Assembly (NCBI GenBank): GCA_947307295.1
Contig: CAMZIQ010000008.1
Span: forward strand, 1 to 51,995
Direction: 5' to 3'
Length of the DNA stretch: 51,995 bases
Origin: an uncultured Pseudomonadota bacterium
GTDB taxonomy: Bacteria; Pseudomonadota; Alphaproteobacteria; Rs-D84
Below are positions 44,750 through 51,995 of this stretch, piece after piece. The position numbers and the translations under genes were made by a program. Every line of letters starts with the position of its first letter. Within the stretch, counting starts at the first letter, position 1. The notes beneath the pieces were generated by a model, which saw nothing but the letters and a program-made list of their open reading frames with translations, was not told the origin of the DNA and made no database searches.

Positions 44750-45460
44750 ATGCAATTAACAGGTCCTGAAATTGAAAGACGTATGCAACCAACATCTGAA
44801 AATCAAAAACCAGACATTATTATCGAACCATACGACCCGAATTGTTTAGGAAGCAATAGTTATGATTTGCACCTAGACAAGGTTTTGCGCGTTTATAAAA
44901 ATACTTTGCCAAACGGTATGAAACCAGCTATTAAGTTTGATAAAAATTCACAATATTCTTATTCTATGCGCGATTGGTTCGAAACGCCATGGGCATACGA
45001 AGATTATCTGCTTAGACCAGTAAACTATGATATTCGCAATCCGAAATTCTTATTAAATCCTTGCGATGAAAAAAGCCACGAAACAATCGATGTTATTATA
45101 CCAGAAAGCGGTCTTATTTTAAACCCTCAAATTGGCTATCTGGGTTCAACAGTTGAATATACTGAAACACGCAATTTGTTCCCGTATATTGACGGAAAAT
45201 CTACTCTTGGACGCAACTTTTTATTAAATCATCATACCGCAGGTCGCGGAGATGATGGTTTTTGTGGACAATGGACACTTGAAATCAAAGTTTTATATCC
45301 AACTGTCGTATTTCCAAACATGCGCATTGGTCAGATTTATTATGAAACTTTCATTGGTGACCGCAAGCCATACGACATGAACAAATCTAGTCATTACAAT
45401 GGACAACGCGGACCAACGCCAGCCGCAGTTATTGCGATTGATAATTGTAAAAAGAAATAA
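44750..45460 (+). CDS. dcd: dCTP deaminase
   Basis: 236 residues from the ATG at 44750 (AAAGGAAG upstream). Deaminates dCTP to dUTP for thymidylate synthesis. Dcd/dUTPase fold with KSTLGR (150-155), HTAG (162-165) and GQWTLE with catalytic E178. It is about 40 residues longer than a typical enzyme, with an insert around 52-115 between the first strands (YEDYLLRPVNYDIRNP). Divergent from era. The insert may be structural or regulatory; a bifunctional dCTP deaminase / dUTPase cannot be excluded. Confidence 0.88.
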   Translation: MQLTGPEIERRMQPTSENQKPDIIIEPYDPNCLGSNSYDLHLDKVLRVYKNTLPNGMKPAIKFDKNSQYSYSMRDWFETPWAYEDYLLRPVNYDIRNPKFLLNPCDEKSHETIDVIIPESGLILNPQIGYLGSTVEYTETRNLFPYIDGKSTLGRNFLLNHHTAGRGDDGFCGQWTLEIKVLYPTVVFPNMRIGQIYYETFIGDRKPYDMNKSSHYNGQRGPTPAAVIAIDNCKKK

Positions 45461-45462
45461 AA

Positions 45463-45488
45463 AAAAAGCCACAAATTGTGGCTTTTTT
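45463..45488. terminator. Bidirectional terminator dcd / radical SAM gene
   Basis: Stem AGCCACA/TGTGGCT (45467-45473/45477-45483) with A and T runs on either side. Confidence 0.85.
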
Positions 45489-45491
45489 ATT

Positions 45492-46544
45492 TTACAATTT
45501 TATCATATCAGCTGATTGAAGCATCCAATTCAACATCTTGTGTTGCTTTAAATATTCTTTTTCTGCTTGTTTTATATTTGCTGACAAATCAGATTTTATC
45601 GTTTCCATTTGTTTTGTTTCGCCGTTTGCCATCATCCACGGAGTTGATATTTTGTTGCCTGAATTTTCACCCAACGTCACATTACCATACGAATCAAACG
45701 CAACCAAAGATTCAAAACCATCATCCATAAAAACGAACTGCGGATTTGGTGTTTTATAAGCATATTCGATATTTTTAGCACGTCCGCCGTTAAACAAAGT
45801 TGCTTCTGAATAATTCATAACTACATTGCCATTCAAATCATACATATTTTTAATAACATTTGTTTTTGGATTTATAGAAATAATTGGTTCTACTTTGATT
45901 CCAGCCCTTTCTAATTTTTCTTTGAGATTTGAAAACATATCTCTGTCTTTGTTATAAGATGCAACATGAATATAAAACGCAATCCCCGGAATATTAGTAC
46001 GTGCAAAATGTTTTATAAATTTAAAATTTCTGTCCAACGCATCTTTGTGAAATCTGTCCAAAGACAAAGATATTTGAAAATTAATAAGATGTTTTACACC
46101 CGTATCGTCTTTGTCAGCACGTTTTTTAACAATGTTTTCAATATCGTTAAATATCTGGTCAGCAAACGCAAAATTTACCCAACCAGCATTAGTTTTAACA
46201 TCAACGCCACAACCTGCGTCTAATGCGTGATTTATTATGTTTGGAACATAGTTTTCTTCTGCTAATTTATACGCAGACATTATTTCCCCGCCAGTAAAAA
46301 CAACCGCACGAGAAAAATTTTCATCCATGATTGCTTCATCAATTATGTTGTTAATATAAAATTCTGGAACAAAAACCCTTGGGTTGCTTGCGTTTGAAGA
46401 TTCACAACAATGTGGACAATTATTCCAACACCAATTTGTTGTTTTAAAAACCAAAACATAAGGTCTTTGTTCAAAAACATTATGAAAAAAACCACGTCGA
46501 CAACAATCAACCGTTTTAACTGTATTTCTTATTTTTTGTATCAT
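45492..46544 (-). CDS. Radical SAM enzyme of unknown substrate
   Basis: 350 residues. The [4Fe-4S] motif CxxxCxxC is C39-C43-C46 (NWCWNNCPHC), and SAM-binding TGGE is at 84-87. The rest of the TIM-barrel (INFQISLSLDRFHKDALD, IPGIAFYIHVASYNKD) is in order. No SPASM-type Cys cluster is visible at the C terminus. It is a single gene; no substrate peptide or cofactor gene is adjacent, so the reaction cannot be inferred. Confidence 0.85.
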   Translation of the reverse strand: MIQKIRNTVKTVDCCRRGFFHNVFEQRPYVLVFKTTNWCWNNCPHCCESSNASNPRVFVPEFYINNIIDEAIMDENFSRAVVFTGGEIMSAYKLAEENYVPNIINHALDAGCGVDVKTNAGWVNFAFADQIFNDIENIVKKRADKDDTGVKHLINFQISLSLDRFHKDALDRNFKFIKHFARTNIPGIAFYIHVASYNKDRDMFSNLKEKLERAGIKVEPIISINPKTNVIKNMYDLNGNVVMNYSEATLFNGGRAKNIEYAYKTPNPQFVFMDDGFESLVAFDSYGNVTLGENSGNKISTPWMMANGETKQMETIKSDLSANIKQAEKEYLKQHKMLNWMLQSADMIKL

Positions 46545-46607
46545 ACAAAACCTCTTTTGAAGTCAAATAGTATTACAAAAAATAAGTTTTGTCAATGTAT
46601 TTATTGT

Positions 46608-47327
46608 TTATTTCAACTTTTTCGTCCATTCGTTATCTGGAAAGTTTTTACGCAACATTTCTGCGAAACCCGCCGCCTGTTCTGGCAAACCGATTGCAGT
46701 ATAACATTCAGTTAATCTGAACATTGCCTCTGGCGTCATGACTGTTTCCTGGGCAGTGCCAATAATTGATTGCAATCTAGTTATCGCCGCAGTCCAATTT
46801 TCAGTTTGCATATCATTACGTGCAGCATACATTACCTTTCCTGCTATATAGTTTTTCAAAATCATAATTTTGTTTTCTGCGTTTTTCGCATAGTCACTAT
46901 GTGGGAAACGTTCAACCAGCTGTTGAAATTGTTGCAAAGCATACGCAGACATTCCAGGGTCACGTCTAACATCGCTGACCTGACGATAATAACACATACC
47001 GCGCAGATACATCATATAAGGTGCATCTTTGTGTCCAGGATGAAAACGCATATACCTGTCAATTGCCAATATTGCACCAGGAAAATCTTTATCCATATAT
47101 CTTGAATATGCCATCATCACCAGCGCATCAGCAGCCCACGGCGAAGAAGGATATTGAGATTCCGCAGTTTGAAACAATTCTGCTGCATCATCATAATTCT
47201 TTTTATTAAATTCTTTGTATGCATCTTGATAAATTTCTTCCAATGGGCGTTCAGGCTTAATTTCTTCGCCACCACCACACGCATACAAAACAGGCATTAA
47301 ACAAAATAATAAAATGATTTTTTTCAT
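46608..47327 (-). CDS. bamD: Outer membrane assembly lipoprotein BamD
   Basis: 239 residues. Lipobox LYAC with acylated Cys17. TPR repeats (PLEEIYQDAYKEFNKKNYDDAAELF, then HKDAPYMMYLRGMCYY; position guide 28-110) match BamD/ComL, the essential lipoprotein partner of BamA in inserting outer membrane proteins. Divergent from murJ. Confidence 0.92.
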   Translation of the reverse strand: MKKIILLFCLMPVLYACGGGEEIKPERPLEEIYQDAYKEFNKKNYDDAAELFQTAESQYPSSPWAADALVMMAYSRYMDKDFPGAILAIDRYMRFHPGHKDAPYMMYLRGMCYYRQVSDVRRDPGMSAYALQQFQQLVERFPHSDYAKNAENKIMILKNYIAGKVMYAARNDMQTENWTAAITRLQSIIGTAQETVMTPEAMFRLTECYTAIGLPEQAAGFAEMLRKNFPDNEWTKKLK

Positions 47328-47329
47328 AC

Positions 47330-47359
47330 TTGAATTTCCTTAGCTAAACGCAGTATAAT
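47330..47359 (+). promoter_or_regulatory. Promoter of murJ
   Basis: TTGAAT (47330-47335) and a perfect TATAAT (47354-47359), spacer 18 bp, about 40 nt before the ATG. Confidence 0.65.
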
Positions 47360-47399
47360 GAAACAGTTAAAAAAATAAAAGAAAAAAATAGGCTTTGTT

Positions 47400-48866
47400 A
47401 TGAAATTAGGAAGAAATATATTCGGCGTTGGTGCTATGACTGGTATAAGTCGTGTATTCGGCTTTGTCCGCGATATGTTAATTGCTAGGTTTTTGGGTGC
47501 TGGGCGAATGTCAGACATTTTCTTTGCGGCATTTAAATTACCCAACCTATTTCGCGATTTATTGGGCGAAGGCGCTTTGTCTGCTATATTTATTCCTATG
47601 TATACTGATATGAAAAAAGACGAAAGTTTTGCTAAAAATGTTTTTTCTTGGTTGATGGTTATATTATTAGGCATAACGATAGTATTTGAAATATTTATGC
47701 CATTTATCACATGGGTTTTGGCGCCGGGCTTTGCAGAAGACCCTGGGAAATTACAATTAACTGTGACTATTGCTCGTATTATGTTCTTTTATGTAATCTT
47801 TATATGTGGCGCAGCATTTTTATCAGCGGTATTAAACGCTCATTCAAGATTTATATTAGCGGCTTTTATGCCAGTATTATTAAACATTATGTTAATTTGT
47901 GCATTGGTTGGTTCTATATGGTATGGCAATCAATACATCATATATGTCATGGCAGCAACAGTTGTATTATCTGGCATAATTCAATTCTGTGTTCTTTGGA
48001 ATCGAATACGAAGCAAACATTTCGGATTAAGGCTAATAATTCCACATTGGAACACACAGATTAAAAACATGTTTAAAAGATTTGGGGTAAGTTTGGTTGG
48101 TTCTGGCTTTTATCAAATAACTATCATAGTCGGTACTTTGGTGGCGAGCTGGCAATCAGGTGCAGTTTCATGGCTTTATTATTCTGACAGAATGGTTCAA
48201 TTACCTTTTGCTATGATTGGTTTGGCTGTTGGAACTGTTTTAATTTCTTCTATATCAAAGGCTTTGACAGAAAAGAATATGCGAAGTGTATATTTACAAC
48301 AAAACTCATCCATGCGCAAATCTATGATGTTAATTATGCCTTGTGTAGTGGGCTTGTTTGTCTTGGCAGAACCAATCATCAGAATTTTATTTCAACATGG
48401 TGCTTGGACGGCAGAATCTACCCACGCTGTCGCATTAGCAATTCAGATTCAATGTTTGGTATTGCCTGCTATGTTAATAAGCCAAATATACAGTAAAACT
48501 TTATACGCATCCCAAGATGTAAATACTCCGGTCAGAACTAGTGTTATTTCTTTAGGTGTTGCCACAATTATATATCTGGCTTTGTTCCCATTTGTTGGAT
48601 ATTTATCTATTCCTATTGGTGTTGTGGCAAGTGGTTATGTTAAAAATTATTTATTGGGGCGCGTTTGTCGTAAACGAGAATTGGTAAAAACAGATAAAAA
48701 GACAATATTTGCAATCTTTGCTTTTGCTATGATTTCTGGTGCTTTTGGCATTTTGTTATCAACAGTATCAATCGCGAACGTATGGGCTTTGGGTATCGCA
48801 ATATGTGCTTTTGGTATTTTATACTTGCCGACTGCTTTTATCATAGACAGATTTATTATAAAATAA
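47400..48866 (+). CDS. murJ: Lipid II flippase MurJ
   Basis: 488 residues, about 13-14 transmembrane helices of the MVF/MOP family. Flips lipid II across the inner membrane for peptidoglycan synthesis. Diagnostic N-terminal motif SRVFGFVRDMLIARFLGAG, then FFAAFKLPNLFRDLLGEGALSAIFIP, is clear. Start ATG at 47400. Divergent from bamD and followed by the RlpA-like gene. Confidence 0.95.
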   Translation: MKLGRNIFGVGAMTGISRVFGFVRDMLIARFLGAGRMSDIFFAAFKLPNLFRDLLGEGALSAIFIPMYTDMKKDESFAKNVFSWLMVILLGITIVFEIFMPFITWVLAPGFAEDPGKLQLTVTIARIMFFYVIFICGAAFLSAVLNAHSRFILAAFMPVLLNIMLICALVGSIWYGNQYIIYVMAATVVLSGIIQFCVLWNRIRSKHFGLRLIIPHWNTQIKNMFKRFGVSLVGSGFYQITIIVGTLVASWQSGAVSWLYYSDRMVQLPFAMIGLAVGTVLISSISKALTEKNMRSVYLQQNSSMRKSMMLIMPCVVGLFVLAEPIIRILFQHGAWTAESTHAVALAIQIQCLVLPAMLISQIYSKTLYASQDVNTPVRTSVISLGVATIIYLALFPFVGYLSIPIGVVASGYVKNYLLGRVCRKRELVKTDKKTIFAIFAFAMISGAFGILLSTVSIANVWALGIAICAFGILYLPTAFIIDRFIIK

Positions 48867-48869
48867 AGT

Positions 48870-48898
48870 TTGCAAGTTGGATATATTTGTGATAGAAT
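48870..48898 (+). promoter_or_regulatory. Promoter of the RlpA-like gene
   Basis: TTGCAA (48870-48875) and TAGAAT (48893-48898), spacer 17 bp. It overlaps the end of the murJ region, so the gene may have its own promoter. Confidence 0.5.
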
Positions 48899-48943
48899 AT
48901 CAATATGAGAATAAACGGGGTCACCCACAAAAGGAGAGAGAAT

Positions 48944-49825
48944 ATGAAAAAAATAGTATCTTTAACGGTATTAACTGCTTTGGTTGCGGGCTGTATGGAT
49001 ATGGGTTCGCAAGACACCAGCGCTACATACGGCGGTTTCGGTGAAGAACAATTGGTTGCTACACCAGAATCTGCATTAAACACAAACGCTTATTTGATGG
49101 CGGCTGCACCAAAATATTATATTGGTACCCCTTATAAAATCGGGGATGTTCAATATATTCCTGGCGAAGATTTAAGTTATAATCAAACAGGTATCGCGGG
49201 TGTTGTTCCTGTTGAATTAAACGGTTCACAAACACGTGACGGTGAAACATTTGATTCTAATCAATTGGTTGCAACCAGCAAAACATTACCTTTGCCATCT
49301 ATTGTAAAAGTGACTAATTTGGAAAATGGCAGCGCGGTTGTTGTTCGTGTAAATGAACGTGGTCCATTGGTTAACACTCGTATTATGGATTTATCTGCCG
49401 CAGCGGCTCAACAAATTGGTTTAAAAAGCACAGCCAAAGTTCAAATTCAGGTTTTACCAACAGAATCTATTACTGTAAAGAACGCGACATTGGGTGAACC
49501 TGAAAAAATCGTGACAACAACAACTGTTCAAGAAACAGTAGCAGAACCGGTTCAAGAACCAGCTTCAGCGACAACAACTGTTGCATCTGGTGATTACAGT
49601 GTTCAAATCGCTGCTGTGTACAGCGAAGATAACGCACGTGCTTTGGCAAACGAATTGTCTTCATATAATGCAACGGTTGTTCGCGAAGGCGATATGTACA
49701 AAGTTCGCATTAACAACTTGGATGCTGCAAACGCTCGCCGTGTTATTGATGCTTTGCGTTCAGAAAAAGGCATGGCACCAGGCTTGTTAAAGGCTGGCAA
49801 ATGGGTTAACGCTGACAGCATTTAA
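48944..49825 (+). CDS. rlpA: RlpA-family SPOR lipoprotein with altered active site
   Basis: 293 residues from the ATG at 48944 (AAAGGAGAG upstream). Lipobox VAGC, Cys17. A double-psi beta-barrel (about 80-170) aligns with RlpA: TRDGETFDSNQLVATSKTLP, VKVTNLENGSAVVVRVNERGP, RIMDLSAAAAQQIG. The usual DRGP Asp is Glu (E138) and the usual AHKTLP His is Ser (S112); the SWYG start is missing. A Thr-rich linker leads to a SPOR domain (about 217-285) that binds denuded glycan at the septum. RlpA of Pseudomonas is a lytic transglycosylase needing that Asp, so this one may be inactive. Confidence 0.88.
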   Translation: MKKIVSLTVLTALVAGCMDMGSQDTSATYGGFGEEQLVATPESALNTNAYLMAAAPKYYIGTPYKIGDVQYIPGEDLSYNQTGIAGVVPVELNGSQTRDGETFDSNQLVATSKTLPLPSIVKVTNLENGSAVVVRVNERGPLVNTRIMDLSAAAAQQIGLKSTAKVQIQVLPTESITVKNATLGEPEKIVTTTTVQETVAEPVQEPASATTTVASGDYSVQIAAVYSEDNARALANELSSYNATVVREGDMYKVRINNLDAANARRVIDALRSEKGMAPGLLKAGKWVNADSI

Positions 49826-49840
49826 TCTTTGAAAAATTAT

Positions 49841-49868
49841 TTAACCGCCCAAATGGGCGGTTTTTTTA
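49841..49868 (+). terminator. Terminator after the RlpA-like gene
   Basis: Stem AACCGCCC/GGGCGGTT (49843-49850/49855-49862), loop AAAT, then T run. Confidence 0.85.
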
Positions 49869-49871
49869 TGC

Positions 49872-49899
49872 TTGATTTATTTTTATAGCGTGTTATAAA
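49872..49899 (+). promoter_or_regulatory. Promoter of the small lipoprotein gene
   Basis: TTGATT (49872-49877) and TATAAA (49894-49899), spacer 16 bp, AAGGAAG before the ATG. Confidence 0.55.
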
Positions 49900-49921
49900 T
49901 CAGCAAAAAAGGAAGAAATCC

Positions 49922-50488
49922 ATGCGTTTATCTTTAATTGTCGCATTATGCTTATCATTAACCGCTTGTAATAGTGTATATCTCAAACCCGGCACTTTGG
50001 ATAAAAGTCAACTTGTATACACACCACGAGGTGGCGCAACTATGCAAAGATCTTTAAAAGAAATCCTAGAAACTCGCGGGTATAAAATACATGTTGGGCA
50101 ATTAAAGTCTGTCGTTGAAAGGAACAAGTCTGATTTAGAAAGATATTCTCAATCTAAAAACATCAGATATTCTGTGATAATTGATGAAAAAGACGCTATA
50201 TTGCGCCCAATTTGGTGCATATTTAACGGTTTCTGGTGGTGGCGTTTTTCTTTGGCTATATCAGACAGAAAGACTGGTACGGAAATATTATCTTGGCGGG
50301 GTCGCGGATGCGCAAATTCTTCTTTGCGTAAATTAAATGATATTTTGGATGAATTAGAAATGAAAGAGCCGGAACCACAACCAGCCTTTAAAAAACGCGC
50401 AACAAAAAAGAAGAATCAAGAATTGCTTATCTTGGCACCAAAAAAACAAGAACAAAATCTGATAATTTTTGCCAAAGACAAACAATAA
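49922..50488 (+). CDS. Lipoprotein of unknown function
   Basis: 188 residues; lipobox LTAC, acylated Cys16. After a Ser/Thr lead the body has alternating strands and helices (ILETRGYKIHVGQLKS, RYSVIIDEKDAILRP, WRFSLAISDRKTGTEILSW), reminiscent of small envelope lipoproteins, then a very basic C-terminal tail (KKRATKKKNQ). Family not recognised. Own promoter; convergent with the Cys-rich gene. Confidence 0.75.
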   Translation: MRLSLIVALCLSLTACNSVYLKPGTLDKSQLVYTPRGGATMQRSLKEILETRGYKIHVGQLKSVVERNKSDLERYSQSKNIRYSVIIDEKDAILRPIWCIFNGFWWWRFSLAISDRKTGTEILSWRGRGCANSSLRKLNDILDELEMKEPEPQPAFKKRATKKKNQELLILAPKKQEQNLIIFAKDKQ

Positions 50489-50491
50489 TTA

Positions 50492-51946
50492 TTATCGCTT
50501 AAAACTGATGCGGAAACTGTCGCCCCAATCAGCGACCTTTTGCCCGCCAATTGAGCAATTCAAAGCTTCATAACCCTTTTTCAGTTGTTTCTTTTTGATA
50601 ACCACACCACTTACAACACCGCCAACTGTGCCAAGCACCACGCCAGCGGTTAAATCAGAAGCCAGACGTGCGGTGTTAAATTTACCTTCGGCTGTTTTCC
50701 ATGCGCTTTTCTTGCTGTGGTCTGTCTTGTAAATAAAATCACTTACCGTATTTTTTGCAGCCTGTATTTGTTGTTTTTTCAAATCTTCTGGGTCATCAGT
50801 GGCTGAATCTGTGGGAACTTCTGGTTTTGTTTCTGGTTTATCTATACATTTATCATAGAACGGGGCACCACCATTAGGAGCATCTTCCACTATTTTTCCA
50901 GCCTTATATCCGTCTTTGCAAGTAAACGCAAAATAACTTCCATTACTAAATTTTTTACATCTAAACTGCATCTGTGCTACTTTACTACTATCGGGTATAT
51001 CAATATTAACATCTTTACCATCTATTTTAATCAAACTTTTCAATTTATCACTATTCAAATCAGTCTTCTTACTATGATTTGCGTAAAAGTCCCCATGGTC
51101 TCCATCAACAAAAAAATCAAAAGCATAGACGTCGTCTATCGGGTCTGCATCTTTGAATTCTAACTTACATCCCTTGCGTATACATTCGCACCCACTACCG
51201 GGGATATATGCTTTGTCAGGGTCATTATTATTGGGATTTGCATATAATTTTGGCATACAATCACCATCACAATTTGAACATTGACCATTACAACTTGCTT
51301 GTGCTTCTGCGGTTGTTTTACAAACCCAATTTGATTCATTGAATGATTTTAATTCCAATAAATATCCATCTTTACATTCTTTGGCAATACAGTTAAAAAC
51401 TGTGTAACCATTCGATTTCATACCCACATCTTCACATTTTGCAGTTTGTGCGCCATCACTAAATGTGCAATCATCATCCGCGTTTTGATTTGAATCACAC
51501 GGCATCGGAAAATTAGATTTTTTACATTTTTTGTCGGTTCCATCATAATACATTCCGCGTTCACAAGCCTTACAAACATTCTTATCATCATATATATCCG
51601 AACCAGAAATAAATGGAACCGCCCCATTATGCATAAACATATAGCCACCCTCTAGTGTTGTTTGTGGGCTATCAAGTTTTTCATCAGTGGAATCTGCTAT
51701 AACATGATAACTTGTCCCACGGCGACAAGGATAGAACAAGCCTCCATGGTCTTCCCATTTACATTGTCCACCATGTTGTTTGCAGATACAGGTCTGACCC
51801 GTACCTACTTTAACAAGCTCCGAGTCCTTTTGAGTACGGCAATCACATTTATCGCCATCCACCAGTTCGCTTGCGAAAGGGCAAGGAGCGCCGTATGCAA
51901 AATTCATTACACCAAACAAAGCGATTATCGGAAAACAATATTTCAA
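50492..51946 (-). CDS. Secreted Cys-rich protein with C-terminal glycine zipper; 5' end possibly repeat-controlled
   Basis: At least 484 residues. The apparent start near 51946 is a non-ATG codon with no good ribosome site. The frame stays open upstream into the (TG)n tract at the window edge, so the true start may lie outside. A signal-like hydrophobic run ends at AYGA. The body is full of Cys (CDCRTQ, CICKQHGGQCKW, CKACERGMYYDG, CNGQCSNCDGDC) like extracellular Cys-rich repeats. The C terminus has a glycine-zipper helix (LTAGVVLGTVGGVVSGVV) and a short domain YEALNCSIGGQKVADWGDSF. Surface or secreted role inferred. Confidence 0.8.
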   Translation of the reverse strand: MKYCFPIIALFGVMNFAYGAPCPFASELVDGDKCDCRTQKDSELVKVGTGQTCICKQHGGQCKWEDHGGLFYPCRRGTSYHVIADSTDEKLDSPQTTLEGGYMFMHNGAVPFISGSDIYDDKNVCKACERGMYYDGTDKKCKKSNFPMPCDSNQNADDDCTFSDGAQTAKCEDVGMKSNGYTVFNCIAKECKDGYLLELKSFNESNWVCKTTAEAQASCNGQCSNCDGDCMPKLYANPNNNDPDKAYIPGSGCECIRKGCKLEFKDADPIDDVYAFDFFVDGDHGDFYANHSKKTDLNSDKLKSLIKIDGKDVNIDIPDSSKVAQMQFRCKKFSNGSYFAFTCKDGYKAGKIVEDAPNGGAPFYDKCIDKPETKPEVPTDSATDDPEDLKKQQIQAAKNTVSDFIYKTDHSKKSAWKTAEGKFNTARLASDLTAGVVLGTVGGVVSGVVIKKKQLKKGYEALNCSIGGQKVADWGDSFRISFKR

Positions 51947-51961
51947 AACTCGGCAAAAACT

Positions 51962-51995
<34 letters not shown>

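Overview
This window is AT-rich, gene-dense bacterial DNA from a Gram-negative cell: BamD, several lipoproteins, a Tat-exported amidase and an RlpA/SPOR protein. A class I lysyl-tRNA synthetase, RNase J and the overall gene set point to an alphaproteobacterium. The giant InlB-type repeat protein and several Cys-rich secreted proteins fit the uncultured gut-associated alphaproteobacteria (inference, not proven here). TGA is a normal stop codon, as the intact RF2 frameshift site shows.

Layout. 1-310: two tandem copies of a unit carrying a tRNA 3' end and a terminator. 416-1595: two tandem paralogous orphan genes. 1628-4886: accD-accA fusion, ihfB, a 1-Cys-type peroxiredoxin and an alkyltransferase-like protein. 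4973-7158: a 2.2-kb segment bounded by two direct copies of the tRNA-Ser(CGA) 3' end; it holds an extra tryptophanyl-tRNA synthetase and a small repeat protein. 7369-18870: one 11.5-kb gene for a secreted protein of about 3,830 residues with some 24 InlB-like B repeats and ten Cys-rich 'CWC' modules. 18936-21484: AmiC-type amidase and a secreted orphan. 21601-28423: prfB with programmed frameshift, tRNA-Arg, RNase J, rpsD, the main trpS, a SIMPL protein and xerC. 28442-34531: a secreted Cys-rich protein, a cold-shock protein, a RelA/SpoT-like protein translationally coupled to class I lysS (which has a likely attenuator), SemiSWEET and guaC. 34664-38383: a glycine-zipper protein coupled to a trypsin-like protease, then a leucine-rich-repeat protein. 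38474-38976: tRNA-Gly with repeated tail units and a 19-codon small gene. 38977-44635: minus-strand run era, lipoprotein, queA, orphan, tgt, small orphans and a membrane protein. 44750-51946: dcd, a radical SAM protein, bamD, murJ, an RlpA/SPOR lipoprotein, another lipoprotein, and a Cys-rich secreted protein whose 5' end abuts a (TG)n tract at the window edge.

The most unusual theme is repeated duplication of gene 3' ends. At four tRNA-tail loci the last 12-21 nt of a tRNA are repeated downstream. Each is followed by a terminator-like hairpin and then by a segment antisense to the tRNA T-arm, so that tRNA tail, hairpin and antisense could fold into one long hairpin, somewhat like a foldable recombination site. 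The same kind of 3'-end copying occurs behind two protein genes, tgt and accDA, where each copy leads into a small orphan gene. Together these look like stepwise insertion of small cassettes at gene 3' ends.
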